Below, piece after piece: positions 35,851-50,000 of a stretch of DNA of 64,000 bases (its first letter is position 1; each line of letters starts with the position of its first letter). The stretch is taken from NCBI RefSeq assembly GCF_051014445.1, contig NW_027488369.1, positions 13,162,001 through 13,226,000 on the forward strand, read 5' to 3'. The notes below the pieces were generated by a model. It was not told the DNA's origin. It was given only the letters and a program-made list of their open reading frames with translations, and did not search any database. The position numbers and the translations under genes are program-made. Source of the stretch: Colletes latitarsis. Its lineage: Eukaryota > Arthropoda > Insecta > Hymenoptera > Colletidae.

Positions 35851-37202
35851 AAACAGTCAATTAAACCTGGTTGCGATTACTATTTTGGAGGATAACGTCG
35901 GCTATGTCTGGGTTTGGTCTGGTATTTGCCCTCATCTGGCTCGTATTTTCGCGTTTTTCGCATTGTTGTTGGTCAGATCCTGGGTTTTTTCTGGTTTGGA
36001 TCTCGTAGTAATGTGGTACCAGACCGAAACAGTCAATTAAACCTAGTTGCGATTAATATTTTAGAGGATAACGCCGGTTATGTCACGGTTAGGTCTGGCA
36101 TTTGTCCTCATCTGGCTCATACATTCGCGTTTTTCGCATACTTGTTGGCCAGATCCTGGGCTTTTTCTTGTTTGGATCACGTAGTAATGTGGTACTACAC
36201 TGTCAATAAAAGCTGGTTCCGCTTAGTACTTTAGAGGATAACGCTGGTTATGCCTGAGTTAGTTCTGGTATTTGCAATCATCTGGCTCATACTTTCGCGT
36301 TTTTCGCATACTTGTTGACCAGATCCTGGGTTTTTTCTGGTTTGGATCCCGTAGTAATGTGGTACCACACCGAAACAGTCAATTAAACCTGGTTGCGATT
36401 AATATTTTAGAGGATAACGCTGGTTATGCCTGGGTTAGTTCTGGTGTTTGCAATCATCTGGCTCATACTTTCGCGTTTTTCGCATTCTTGTTGGCCAGAT
36501 CCTGGGTTTTTTCTGGTTTGGATCCCGTAGTAATGAGGTTCCACACCGAAACAGTCAATTAAACAGGTTGCGATTAATATTTTAGAGGATACCGCCGGTT
36601 ATGTCTCGGGTAGGTCTGGGATATGTCCTCATCTGGCTCGTACTTTCGCGTTTATCGCATACTTGTTGGCCAGATCCTGGCCTTTTTCTGGTTTGGATCA
36701 CGTAGTAAAGTGGTACCACACTGAAACAGTCAATAGAAGCTGGTTCCGATTAGTATTTTAGAGGATAACGTTGGTTATGTCTGGATTAGATCTTGTATTT
36801 GCAATCATCTGGCTCATACATTCGCGTTTTTCGCATACTTGTTGGCCAGATCCTGGGCTTTTTCTGGTTTGGATCACGTAGTATTGTGGTACCAGACCGA
36901 AACAGTCAATTAAACCTGATTGCGATTAATATTTTAGAGGATAACGCCAGTTATGTCACGGTTAGGTCTGGGATTTGCCCTCATCTGCCCCGTACTTTCG
37001 CACTTTTCGCATACTTGTTGGCCAGATCCTGGGCTTCTTCTGGTTTGGGTCACGTAGTGATGTGGTACCACACTGTCAATTAAAGCTGGTTCTGCTTAGT
37101 ATTTTAGAGGATAACGCTGGTTATGCCTGGGTTAGTTCTGGTATTTGCAATCATCTGGCTCATACTTTCGCGTTTTTCGCATACTTGTTGGCCAGATCCT
37201 GG
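35851..37202 (+). repeat. Long-range duplicated block, copy 2 (pairs with 24,705-26,056)
   Basis: Second copy at 11,146 bp. Its right part, from about 36,541, also starts the 3,326-bp-spaced duplication described next, so the stretch 36,541-37,202 exists at least three times in the window (25,395-26,056, here, and 39,867-40,528). Confidence 0.9.
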
Positions 37203-39507
37203 TTTTTTTCTGTTTTGGATCCCGTAGTAATTAGGTTCCACACCGAAACAGTCAAATAAACTGGTTGCGATTAATATTTTAGAGGATAACGCCGGTTATG
37301 TCTCGGGTAGGTCTGGGATTTGTCATCATCAGGCTCGTACTTTCGCGTTTATCGCATACTTGTTGGCCAGATCCTGGCCTTTTTCTGGTTTGGATCCCGT
37401 AGTAATATGGTTCCACACCGAAACAGTCAATTAAACCTGGTTGCGATTAATATTTTAGAGGATAACGCCGGTTATGTCTCGGTTAGGTCTGGCATTTGTC
37501 CTCATCTGGCTCGTACTATCGCACTTTTCGCATACTTGTTGGCCAGATCCTGGGCTTTTTGTTGTTTGGATCACGTAGTAATGTGGTACCACACTGTCAA
37601 TAAAAGCTGGTTCCGCTTAGTATTTTAGAGGATAACGCTGGTTATGCCTGGGATAGTTCTTGTATTTGCAATCATCTGGCTCATACATTCGCGTTTTTCG
37701 CATACTTGTTGGCCAGATCCTGGGCTTTTTCTGGTTTGGATCACGTAGTAATGTGGTACCACACCGAAACAGTCAATGAAACCTGGTTGCGATTAATATT
37801 TTAGAGGATAACGCCGGTTATGTCTCGGTTAGGTCTGGTATTTGCCCTCATCTGGCACGTACTTTCGCATTATTCGCATACTTGTTGGCCAGATCCTGGC
37901 CTTTTTCTGGTTTGGATCACGTAGTAACGCGGTACCACACCGGAACAGTCAATTAAACCTGGTTACGATTACTATTTTGGAGGATAACGTCGGCTATGTC
38001 TGGGTTTGGTCTGGTATTTGCCCTCATCTGGCTCGTATTTTCGCGTTTTTCGCATTGTTGTTGGTCAGATCCTGGGTTTTTTCTGGTTTGGATCTCGTAG
38101 TAATGTGGTACCACGCCGAAACAGTCAATTAAACCTGGTTGCGATTAATATTTTAGAGGATAACGCCGGTTATGTCACGGTTAGGTCTGGCATTTGTCCT
38201 CATCTGGCTCATACTTTCGCGTTTTTCGCATACTTGTTGGCCAGATCCTGGCCTTTTTCTGGTTTGGATCACGTAGTAACGCGGTACCACACCGGAACAG
38301 TCAATTAAACCTGGTTGCGATTACTATTTCGGAGGATAACGTCGGCTATGTCTGGGTTTGGTCTGGTATTTGCCCTCATCTGGCTCGTATTTTCGCGTTT
38401 TTCGCATTGTTGTTGGTCAGATCCTGGGTTTTTTCTGGTTTGGATCTCGTAGTAATGTGGTACCAGACCGAAACAGTCAATTAAACCTAGTTGCGATTAA
38501 TATTTTAGAGGATAACGCCGGTTATGTCACGGTTAGGTCTGGCATTTGTCCTCATCTGGCTCATACTTTCGCGTTTTTCGCATACTTGTTGGCCAGATCC
38601 TGGGTTTTTTCTGTTTTGGATCCCGTAGTAATGAGGTTCCACACCGAAACAGACAATTAAACTGGTTGCGATTAATATTTAAGAGGATAACGCCGGTTAT
38701 GTCTACGGTAGGTCTGGGATTTGTCATCATCTGGCTCGTACTTTCGCCTTTTTCGCATACTTGTTGGCCAGATCCTGGCCTTTTTCTGGTTTGGATCCCG
38801 TAGTAATGATAGTCCACACGGAAACAGTCAATTAAACTGGTTGCGATTAATATTTTAGAGGATATCGCCGGTTATGTCTGGGTTAGGTCTGGTATTTGCC
38901 CTCATCTGGCACGTACTTTCGCAATATTCGCATACTTGTTGGCCAGATCCTGGCCTTTTTCTGGTTGGGATCACGTAGTAACGCGGTACCACACCGAAAC
39001 AGTAAATTAAACCTGGTTGCGATTACTATTTTGGAGGATAACGTCGGTTATGTCTGGGTTTGGTCTGGTATTTGCAATCATCTGGCTCATACTTTCGCGT
39101 TTTTCGCATACTTGTTGGCCAGAGCCTGGGTTTTTTCTGTTTTGGATCCCGTAGTAATGAGGTTCCACACCGAAACAGTCAATTAAACTGGTTGCGATTA
39201 ATATTTTAGAGGATAACGCCGGTTATGTCTGGGTTTGGTCTGGTATTTGCAATCATCTGGCTCATACTTTCGCGTTTTTCGCATACTTGTTGGCCAGATC
39301 CTGGGTTTTTTCTGCTTTGGATCCCGTAGTAATGAGGTTCCACACCGAAACAGTCAATTAAACTGGTTGCGATTAATACTTTAGAGGATAACGCCAGTTA
39401 TGTCTCGGTTAGGTCTGGGATTTGCCCTCATCTGCCTCTTACAATCGCATTTTTCGCATACTTGTTGGCCAGATCCTGGGCTTTTTCTTGTTTGGATCAC
39501 GTAGTAA
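36541..39507 (+). repeat. ~3-kb (17-monomer) duplication, copy 1
   Basis: Matches 39,867-42,833 at a constant offset of 3,326 bp (about 19 monomers). Shared private variants include 'tggattagatcttg', 'ggtttttttctgttttgg', 'tctacggtaggtc', 'gaggatatcgccgg', 'cgcaatattcgc', 'cagtaaattaaacc' and 'cagagcctggg'. Very few differences were seen along nearly 3 kb (for example 'cgccgaaacag' against 'cgccgaagcag' near 38,117/41,443). Confidence 0.95.
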
Positions 39508-39890
39508 CGCGGTACCACACCGAAATAGACAATTAAACCTGGTTGCGATTACTATTTTGGAGGATAACTTCGGTTATGTCTGGGTTTGGTCTGGTATTTG
39601 CAATCATCTGGCTCATACTTTCGCGTTTTTCGCATATTTGTTGGCCAGATCCTGGGTTTTTTCTGTTTTGGATCCCGTAGTAATGAGGTACCACACCGAA
39701 ACAGTCAATTAAACCTGGTTGCAATTACTATTTTGGAGGATAACGACTGTTATGTTTCGGTTATGTCTGGGATTTGCCCTCATCTGGCTCGTACTTTCGC
39801 ATTTTTCGCATACTTGTTGGCCAGATCCTGGCCTTTTTCTGGATTGGAACACGTAGTAATGCGGTACTACACCGAAACAGTCAATTAAAC
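39508..39890 (+). repeat. Two-monomer patch from the 33.9-34.3 kb region
   Basis: This 0.38-kb stretch between the two 3-kb copies does not belong to the copied unit. It matches 33,919-34,301 at an offset of 5,589 bp with the rare string 'accgaaatagacaatt', 'taacttcggttatg', 'ttgcaattactatt', 'taacgactgttatgtttcgg' and 'gcggtactacacc'. It is consistent with an exchange at the junction of the tandem duplication. Confidence 0.88.
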
Positions 39891-42833
39891 AGGTTGCGAT
39901 TAATATTTTAGAGGATACCGCCGGTTATGTCTCGGGTAGGTCTGGGATATGTCCTCATCTGGCTCGTACTTTCGCGTTTATCGCATACTTGTTGGCCAGA
40001 TCCTGGCCTTTTTCTGGTTTGGATCACGTAGTAAAGTGGTACCACACTGAAACAGTCAATAGAAGCTGGTTCCGATTAGTATTTTAGAGGATAACGTTGG
40101 TTATGTCTGGATTAGATCTTGTATTTGCAATCATCTGGCTCATACATTCGCGTTTTTCGCATACTTGTTGGCCAGATCCTGGGCTTTTTCTGGTTTGGAT
40201 CACGTAGTATTGTGGTACCAGACCGAAACAGTCAATTAAACCTGATTGCGATTAATATTTTAGAGGATAACGCCAGTTATGTCACGGTTAGGTCTGGGAT
40301 TTGCCCTCATCTGCCCCGTACTTTCGCACTTTTCGCATACTTGTTGGCCAGATCCTGGGCTTCTTCTGGTTTGGGTCACGTAGTGATGTGGTACCACACT
40401 GTCAATTAAAGCTGGTTCTGCTTAGTATTTTAGAGGATAACGCTGGTTATGCCTGGGTTAGTTCTGGTATTTGCAATCATCTGGCTCATACTTTCGCGTT
40501 TTTCGCATACTTGTTGGCCAGATCCTGGTTTTTTTCTGTTTTGGATCCCGTAGTAATTAGGTTCCACACCGAAACAGTCAAATAAACTGGTTGCGATTAA
40601 TATTTTAGAGGATAACGCCGGTTATGTCTCGGGTAGGTCTGGGATTTGTCATCATCAGGCTCGTACTTTCGCGTTTATCGCATACTTGTTGGCCAGATCC
40701 TGGCCTTTTTCTGGTTTGGATCCCGTAGTAATATGGTTCCACACCGAAACAGTCAATTAAACCTGGTTGCGATTAATATTTTAGAGGATAACGCCGGTTA
40801 TGTCTCGGTTAGGTCTGGCATTTGTCCTCATCTGGCTCGTACTATCGCACTTTTCGCATACTTGTTGGCCAGATCCTGGGCTTTTTGTTGTTTGGATCAC
40901 GTAGTAATGTGGTACCACACTGTCAATAAAAGCTGGTTCCGCTTAGTATTTTAGAGGATAACGCTGGTTATGCCTGGGATAGTTCTTGTATTTGCAATCA
41001 TCTGGCTCATACATTCGCGTTTTTCGCATACTTGTTGGCCAGATCCTGGGCTTTTTCTGGTTTGGATCACGTAGTAATGTGGTACCACACCGAAACAGTC
41101 AATGAAACCTGGTTGCGATTAATATTTTAGAGGATAACGCCGGTTATGTCTCGGTTAGGTCTGGTATTTGCCCTCATCTGGCACGTACTTTCGCATTATT
41201 CGCATACTTGTTGGCCAGATCCTGGCCTTTTTCTGGTTTGGATCACGTAGTAACGCGGTACCACACCGGAACAGTCAATTAAACCTGGTTACGATTACTA
41301 TTTTGGAGGATAACGTCGGCTATGTCTGGGTTTGGTCTGGTATTTGCCCTCATCTGGCTCGTATTTTCGCGTTTTTCGCATTGTTGTTGGTCAGATCCTG
41401 GGTTTTTTCTGGTTTGGATCTCGTAGTAATGTGGTACCACGCCGAAGCAGTCAATTAAACCTGGTTGCGATTAATATTTTAGAGGATAACGCCGGTTATG
41501 TCACGGTTAGGTCTGGCATTTGTCCTCATCTGGCTCATACTTTCGCGTTTTTCGCATACTTGTTGGCCAGATCCTGGCCTTTTTCTGGTTTGGATCACGT
41601 AGTAACGCGGTACCACACCGGAACAGTCAATTAAACCTGGTTGCGATTACTATTTCGGAGGATAACGTCGGCTATGTCTGGGTTTGGTCTGGTATTTGCC
41701 CTCATCTGGCTCGTATTTTCGCGTTTTTCGCATTGTTGTTGGTCAGATCCTGGGTTTTTTCTGGTTTGGATCTCGTAGTAATGTGGTACCAGACCGAAAC
41801 AGTCAATTAAACCTAGTTGCGATTAATATTTTAGAGGATAACGCCGGTTATGTCACGGTTAGGTCTGGCATTTGTCCTCATCTGGCTCATACTTTCGCGT
41901 TTTTCGCATACTTGTTGGCCAGATCCTGGGTTTTTTCTGTTTTGGATCCCGTAGTAATGAGGTTCCACACCGAAACAGACAATTAAACTGGTTGCGATTA
42001 ATATTTAAGAGGATAACGCCGGTTATGTCTACGGTAGGTCTGGGATTTGTCATCATCTGGCTCGTACTTTCGCCTTTTTCGCATACTTGTTGGCCAGATC
42101 CTGGCCTTTTTCTGGTTTGGATCCCGTAGTAATGATAGTCCACACGGAAACAGTCAATTAAACTGGTTGCGATTAATATTTTAGAGGATATCGCCGGTTA
42201 TGTCTGGGTTAGGTCTGGTATTTGCCCTCATCTGGCACGTACTTTCGCAATATTCGCATACTTGTTGGCCAGATCCTGGCCTTTTTCTGGTTGGGATCAC
42301 GTAGTAACGCGGTACCACACCGAAACAGTAAATTAAACCTGGTTGCGATTACTATTTTGGAGGATAACGTCGGTTATGTCTGGGTTTGGTCTGGTATTTG
42401 CAATCATCTGGCTCATACTTTCGCGTTTTTCGCATACTTGTTGGCCAGAGCCTGGGTTTTTTCTGTTTTGGATCCCGTAGTAATGAGGTTCCACACCGAA
42501 ACAGTCAATTAAACTGGTTGCGATTAATATTTTAGAGGATAACGCCGGTTATGTCTGGGTTTGGTCTGGTATTTGCAATCATCTGGCTCATACTTTCGCG
42601 TTTTTCGCATACTTGTTGGCCAGATCCTGGGTTTTTTCTGCTTTGGATCCCGTAGTAATGAGGTTCCACACCGAAACAGTCAATTAAACTGGTTGCGATT
42701 AATACTTTAGAGGATAACGCCAGTTATGTCTCGGTTAGGTCTGGGATTTGCCCTCATCTGCCTCTTACAATCGCATTTTTCGCATACTTGTTGGCCAGAT
42801 CCTGGGCTTTTTCTTGTTTGGATCACGTAGTAA
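39867..42833 (+). repeat. ~3-kb (17-monomer) duplication, copy 2
   Basis: Second copy of 36,541-39,507. It ends at 'cttgtttggatcacgtagta', after which copy 1 continues 'acgcgg' and this copy 'atgtgg'. Its last part (42,405-42,833) is at the same time the left edge of the second large region (pairing with 28,450-28,878). Confidence 0.95.
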
Positions 42834-43655
42834 TGTGGTACCACACTGTCAATATGAGCTGGTTCCGCTTAGTATTTTAGAGGATAACGCCGGTTATCTC
42901 TGGGTTAGGTCTGATATTTGCCCTCATCTGGCACGTACTTTCGCATTATTCGCATACTTGTTGACCAGATCCTAGGCTTTTTCTGGTTTGGATCACGTAG
43001 TAATGTGGTACCACACTGTCCATAAAAGCTGGTTCCGATTAATAGTTTAGAGGATAACGCCGGTTATGGCTGGGTTAGGTCTGGTATTTGCCCTCATCTG
43101 GCACGTACTTTCGCATTATTCGCATACTTGTTGACCAGATCCTGGGTTTTTTCTGTTTTGGATCCCGTAGTAATGGGAGTCCACACCGAAACAGTCAATT
43201 AAACTGGTTGCGATTAATATTTTAGAGGATAACGCCGGTTATGTCTGGGTTAGGTCTGGTATTTGCAATCATCTGGCTCATACTTTCGCGTTTTTCGCAT
43301 ACTTGTTGGCCAGATCCTGGGCTTTTTCTGGTTTGGATCACGTAGTAATGTGGTACCACACTGTCAATAAAAGCTGGTTCCGATTAATAGTTTAGAGGAT
43401 AACGCCGGTTATGCCTGGGTTAGGTCTGGTATTTGCCCTCATCTGGCACGTACTTTCGCATTATTCGCATACTTGTTGACCAGATCCTGGCCTTTCTCTG
43501 GTTTGGCTCACGTAGTAACGCGGTACCACACCGAAACAGTCAATTAAACCTGGTTGCGATTACTATTTTGGAGGATAACGTCGGTTATGTCTGGGTTTGG
43601 TCTGGTATTTGCAATCATCTGGCTCATACTTTCGCGTTTTTCGCATACTTGTTGG
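42405..43655 (+). repeat. Large duplicated region, copy 2, part 1
   Basis: Partner of 28,450-29,700. The unit with 'actgtcaatatgagctgg' near 42,847 differs from 'actgtcaataagagctgg' in copy 1 by a single base. Confidence 0.9.
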
Positions 43656-45489
43656 CCAGATCCTGGGTTTTTTCTGCTTTGGATCCCGTAGTAATGAGGT
43701 TCCACACCGAAACAGTCAATTAAACTGGTTGCGATTAATACTTTAGAGGATAACGCCAGTTATGTCTCGGTTAGGTCTGGGATTTGCCCTCATATGCCTC
43801 TTACAATCGCATTTTTCGCATACTTGTTGGCCAGATCCTGGGCTTTTTCTTGTTTGGATCACGTAGTAATGTGGTACCACACTGTCCATAAAAGCTGGTT
43901 CCGATTAATAGTTTAGAGGATAACGCCGGTTATGGCTGGGTTAGGTCTGGTATTTGCCCTCATCTGGCACGTACTTTCGCATTATTCGCATACTTGTTGA
44001 CCAGATCCTGGGTTTTGTCTGTTTTGGATCCCGTAGTAATGGGAGTCCACACCGAAACAGTCAATTAAACTGGTTGCGATTAATATTTTAGAGGATAACG
44101 CCGGTTATGTCTGGGTTAGGTCTGATATTTGCCCTCATCTGGCACGTACTTTCGCATTATTCGCATACTTCTTGACCAGATCCTAGGCTTTTTCTGGTTT
44201 GGATCACGTAGTAATGTGGTACCACACTGTCAATAAAAGCTGGTTCCGATTAATAGTTTAGAGGATAACGCCGGTTATGGCTGGGTTAGGTCTGGTATTT
44301 GCCCTCATCTGGCTCGTACTTTCGCGTTTTTCGCATTGTTGTTAGTCAGATCCTGGGTTTTTTTCTGGTTTGGATCTCGTATTAAAGTGGTACCACACCG
44401 AAACAGTCAATTAAACCTGGTTGCGATTAATATTTTAGAGGATAACGCCGGTTATGTCTCGGTTAGGTCTGGGATTTGCCCTCATCTGCCTCTTACAATC
44501 GCACTTTTCGCATACTTGTTGGCCAGATCCTGGGCTTTTTCTGGTTTGGATCACGTAGTAATGTGGTACCACACTGTCAATAAAAGCTGGTGCCGATTAA
44601 TGGTTTAGAGGATAACGCCGGTTATGCCTGGGTTATGTCTGGTATTTGCAATCACCCGGCTCATACATTCGCGTTTTTCGCATACTTGTTGGCCAGATCC
44701 TGGGCTTTTTCTGGTTTGGATCACGTCGTATTGTGGTACCACACCGAAACAGTCTATTAAACCTGGTTGCGATTACTATTTTGGAGGATAACGTCGGTTA
44801 TGTCTGGGTTTGGTCTGGTATTTGCAATCATCTGGCTCATACTTCGCGTTTATCGCATACTTGTTGGCCAGATCCAGGGTTTGTTCTGTTTTGGATCCCG
44901 TAGTAATGAGGTTCCACACCGAAACAGTCAATTAAACTGGTTGCGATTAATATTTTAGAGGATAACGCCGGTTATGTCTGGGTTAGGTCTGGTATTTGCC
45001 CTCATCTGGCACGTAATTTCGCATTATTCGCATACTTGTTGGCCAGATCCTGGCCTTTTTCTGGTTTGGATCACGTAGTAACGCGGTACCACACCGAAAC
45101 AGTCAATTAAACCTGGTTGCGATTACTATTTTGGAGGATAACGTCGGTTATGTCTGGGTTTGGGCTGGTATTTGCAATCATCTGACACATACTTTCGCGT
45201 TTTTCGCATACTTGTTGGCCAGATCCTGGCTTTTTTCTGTTTTGGATCCCGTAGTAATGAGGTACCACACCGAAACCGTCAATTAAACCTGGTTGCGATT
45301 AATATTTTAGTGGATAACGCCGGTTACGTCTCGGTTAGGTCTGGCATTTGTCCTCATCTGGCTCGTACTTTCGCGTTTTTCGCATACTTATTGGTCAGTT
45401 CCTGGCCTTTTTCTGCTTTGGATCCCGTAGTAATGAGAGTCCACACCGAAACAGTCAATTAAACTGATTGCGATTAATACTTTAGACGA
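43656..45489 (+). repeat. Large duplicated region, copy 2, part 2, with extra monomers
   Basis: Offsets to copy 1 change from 13,955 to 14,821, 14,125 and then 14,651 along this stretch. Five monomers here (about 43,656-44,058) are a re-duplication of nearby units (43,016-type units recur 866 bp later), and three extra monomers sit at about 44,655-45,175. One unit lacks a base at 44,841-44,845 ('catacttcgcg' for 'catactttcgcg'). Confidence 0.83.
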
Positions 45490-47062
45490 TAACGCCGGTT
45501 ATGTCTGGGTTAGGTCTGGTATTTGCCCTCATCTGGCACGTACTTTCGCATAATTCGCATACTTGTTGGCCAGATCCTGCCCTTTTTCTGGTTTGGATCA
45601 CGTAGTAACGCGGTACCATACCGAAACAGTCAATTAAACCTGGTTGCGATTACTATTTTGGAGGATAACGTCGGTTATGTCTGGGTTTGGTCTGGTATTT
45701 GCCCTCATCTGGCTCGTACTTTCGCGTTTTTCGCATTGTTGTTTGTCAGATCCTGGGTTTTTTCTGGTTTGGATCCCGTAGTAATGTGGTACCACACCGA
45801 AACAGTCAATTAAACCTGGTTGCGATTAATATTTTAGAGGATAACGCCGGTTATGTCACGGTTAGGTCTGGCATTTGTCCTCATCTGGCTCATACTTTCG
45901 CGTTTATCGCATACTTGTTGGCCAGATCCAGGCCTTTTTCTGGTTTGGATCACGTAGTAATGTGGTACCACACTGGAACAGTCAATAGAAGCTGGTTCCG
46001 ATTAGTATTTTAGAGGATAACGCTGGTTATGTCTGGGTCAGTTCTTGTATTTGCAATCATCTGGCTCATACATTCGCCTTTTTCGCATACTTGTTGGCCA
46101 GAACCTGGGCTTTTTCTGGTTTGGATCACGTAGTAATGTGGTACCACACTGTCAATAAAAGCTGGTTCCGATTAATAGTTTAGAGGATAACGCCGGTTAT
46201 GTCTGGGTTAGGTCTGGTATTTGCCCTCATCTAGCTCGTACTTTCGCATTTTTCGCATTGTTGTTGGCCAGAACCTGTCCTTTTTCAGGTTTGGATCACG
46301 TAGTAACGCGGCACCACACCGAAACAGTCAATTAAACCTGGTTCGGATTAATATTTTAGAGGATACGCCGGTTATGTCTCGGTTAGGTCTGGGATTTGCC
46401 CTGATCTGGCTCGTACTTTCGCATTTTTCGCATACTTGTTGGCCAGATCCTGGCCTTTTTCTGGATTGGATCACGTAGTAATGCGGTACCACACCGAAAC
46501 AGTCAATTAAACTGGTTGCGATAAATATTTTAGAGGATAACGCCGGTTATGTCTCGGTTAGGTCTGGGATCTGCCCTCATCTGCCTCTTACAATCGCACT
46601 TTTCGCATACTTGTTGGCCAGATCCTGGGCTTTTTCTTGTTTGGATCACGTAGTAGTGTGGTACCACACTGTCAATAAAAGCTGGTTCCGCTTAGTATTC
46701 TAGAGGATAACGCTGGTTATGCCTGGGTTAGTTCTGGTATTTGCAATCATCTGGCTCATACTTTCGCGTTTTCCGCATACTTGTTGGCCAGATCCTGGGT
46801 TTTTTCTGGTTTGCATCACGTAGTATTGTGGTACCACACCAAACAGTCAATTGAACCTGGTTGCGATTAATATTTTAGAGGATAACGCCGGTTATGTCTG
46901 GGTCAGGTCTGGGATTTGTCCTCATCTGGCACGTACTTTCGCATTATTCGCATACTAGTTGGCCAGATCCTGGCCTTTTTCTGGTTTGGATCACGTAGTA
47001 ACGCGGTACCACACCGGAACAGTCAATTAAACCTGGTTGCGATTACTATTTTGGAGGATAAC
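45490..47062 (+). repeat. 9-monomer block, second of three copies
   Basis: Matches 30,839-32,411 (offset 14,651) and 50,903-52,475 (offset 5,413), with all the private indels listed for the first copy. It carries 'catctagctcgta' near 46,231 where the other two copies have 'catctggctcgta'. Confidence 0.94.
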
Positions 47063-50000
47063 GCCGGTTATGTCACGGTTAGGTCTGGCATTTGTCCTCA
47101 TCTGGCTCATACTTTCGCGTTTTTCGCATACTTGTTGGCCAGATCCTGGGTTTTTTCTGTTTTGGATCACGTAGTAACGCGGTACCACACCGAAACAGTC
47201 AATTAAACCTGGTTGCGATTACTATTTTGGAGGATAACGTCTGTTATGTCTCGGTTAGGTCTGGGATTTGCCCTCATCTGGCTCGTACTTTCGCATTTTT
47301 CGCATACTTGTTGGCCAGATCCCGGCCTTTTTCTGGATTGGAACACGTAGTAATGCGGTACCACACCGAAACAGTCAATTAAACTGGTTGCGATAAATAT
47401 TTTAGAGGATAACGCCGGTTATGTCTGGGTTAGGTCTGGTATTTGCCCTCATCTGGCTCGTATTTTCGCGTCTTTCGCATACTTGTTGGCCAGATCCTGG
47501 CCTTTTTCTGGTTTGGATCCCGTAGTAATGATAGTCCACACGGAAACAGTCAATTAAACTGGTTGCGATTAATATTTTAGAGGATAACGGCGGTTATGTC
47601 TGGGTTAGGCCTGGTATTTGCCCTCATCTGGCACGTACTTTCGCATTATTCGCATACTAGTTGGCCAGATCCTGGCCTTTTTCTGGATGGGATCACGTAG
47701 TAACGCGGTACCACACCGAAACAGTCAATTAAACCTGGTTGCGATTACTATTTTGGAGGATAACGTCGGTTATGTCTGGGTTTGGTCTGGTATTTGCAAT
47801 CATCTGGCTCATACTTTCGCGTTTTTCGCATACTTGTTGGCCAGATCCTGGGTTTTTTCTGTTTTGGATCCCGTAGTAATGAGGTACCACACCGAAACAG
47901 TCAATTAAACCTGGTTGCGATTACTATTTTGGAGGATAACGCCGGTTATGTCTCGGTTAGGTCTGGGATTTGCCCTCATCTGGCTCGTACTTTCGCATTT
48001 TTCGCATACTTGTTGGCCAGATCCTGGCCTTTTTCTGGATTGGATCACGTAGTAATGCGGTACCATACCGAAACAATCAATTAAACTGGATGCGATAAAT
48101 ATTTTAGAGGATAACGCCGGTTATGTCTCGGTTAGGTCTGGGATTTGCCCACATCTGCCTCTTACAATCGCACTTTTGGCATACTTGTTGGCCAGATCCT
48201 GGGCTTTTCCTTGTTCGGATCACGTAGTAGTGTGGTACCACACTGTCAATAAAAGCTGGTTCCGCTTAGTATTTTAGAGGATAACGCTGGTTATGCCTGG
48301 GTTAGTTCTGGTATTTGCAATCATCTGGCTCATACTTTCGCGTTTTTCGCATACTTGTTGGCCAGATCCTGGGTTTTTTCTGTTTTGGATCCCGTAGTAA
48401 TGAGAGTCCACACCGAAACAGTCAATTAAACTGGTTGCGATTAATATTTTAGAGGATAACGCCGGTTATGTCTGGGTTAGGTCTGGTATTTGCCCTCATA
48501 TGGCACGTACTTTCGCATTATTCGCATACTTGTTGACCAGATCCTAGGCTTTTTCTGGTTTGGATCACGTAGTAATGTGGTACCGCACTGTCAATAAAAG
48601 CTGGTTCCGATTAATAGTTTAGAGGATAACGCCGGTTATGTCTGGGTTAGGTCTGGTATTTGCCCTCATCTGGCACGTACTTTCGCATTATTCGCATACT
48701 TGTTGGCCAGATCCTGGCCTTTTTCTGGTTTGGATCACGTAGTAACGCGGTACCACACCGAAACAGACAATTAAACCTGGTTGCGATTACTATTTTGGAG
48801 GATAACTTCGGTTATGTCTGGGTTTGGTCTGGTATTTGCAAACATCTGGCTCATACTTTCGCGTTTTTCGCATATTTGTTGGCCAGATCCTGGGTTTTTT
48901 CTGCTTTGGATCCCGTAGTAATGAGGTACCACACCGAAACAGTCAATTAAACCTGGTTGCAATTACTATTTTGGAGGATAACGCCGGTTATGTCTCGGGT
49001 AGGTCTGGGATTTGTCCTCATCTGGCTCGTACTTTCGCGTTTTTCGCATACTTGTTGGCCAGTTCCTGGCCTTTTTCTGGTTTGGATCCCGTAGTAATGT
49101 GGTTCCACACCGAAACAGTCAATTAAACCTGGCTGCGATTAATATTTTAGAGGATAACGCCGGTTATGTCTCGGTTAGGTCTGGCATTTGTCCTCATCTG
49201 GCTCGTACTTTCGCGTTTTTCGCATACTTCTTGGCCAGATCCTGGCCTTTTTCTGCTTTGGATCCCGTAGTTTTAAGAGTCCACACCGAAACAGTCAATT
49301 AAACTGGTTGCGATTAATATTTTAGAGGATAACGCCGGTTATGTCTGGGTTAGGTCTGGGATTTGCAATCATCTGGCTCATACATTCGCGTTTTTCGCAT
49401 ACTTGTTGGCCAGATCCTGGGCTTTTTCTGGTTTGGATCACGTAGTAACGCGGTACCACACCGAAACAGTCAATTAAACATGGTTGCGATTACTATTTTG
49501 GAGGATAACGTCGGTTATGTCTGGGTTTGGTCTGGTATTTGCAATCATCTGGCTCATACTTTCGCGTTTTTCGCATACTTCTTGGCCAGATCCTGGGTTC
49601 CTTTCTGTTTTGGATCCCGTAGTAATGAGGTACCACACCGAAACAGTCAATTAAACCTGGTTGCGATTACTATTTTGGAGGATAACGACTGTTATGTTTC
49701 GGTTATGTCTGGGATTTGCCCTCATCTGGCTCGTACTTTCGCATTTTTCGCATACTTGTTGGCCAGATCCTGGCCTTTTTCTGGATTGGAACACGTAGTA
49801 ATGCGGTACTACACCGAAACAGTCAATTAAACTGGTTGCGATAAATATTTTAGACGATAACGCCGGTTATGTCTGGGTTAGGTCTGGTATTTGCCCTCAT
49901 CTGGCTCGTATTTTCGCGTTTTTCGCATTCTTGTTGGCCAGATACTGGCCTTTTTCTGGTTTGGATCCCGTACTAATGATAGTCCACACGGAAACAGTCA

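Noticed and set aside
36541..42833. Treating the near-identical long duplications as assembly artefacts
   Set aside because: Not fully excluded. The two copies do have a few real differences and a distinct patch between them, which argues against a simple collapsed or double-counted contig. Read-level support would settle it.
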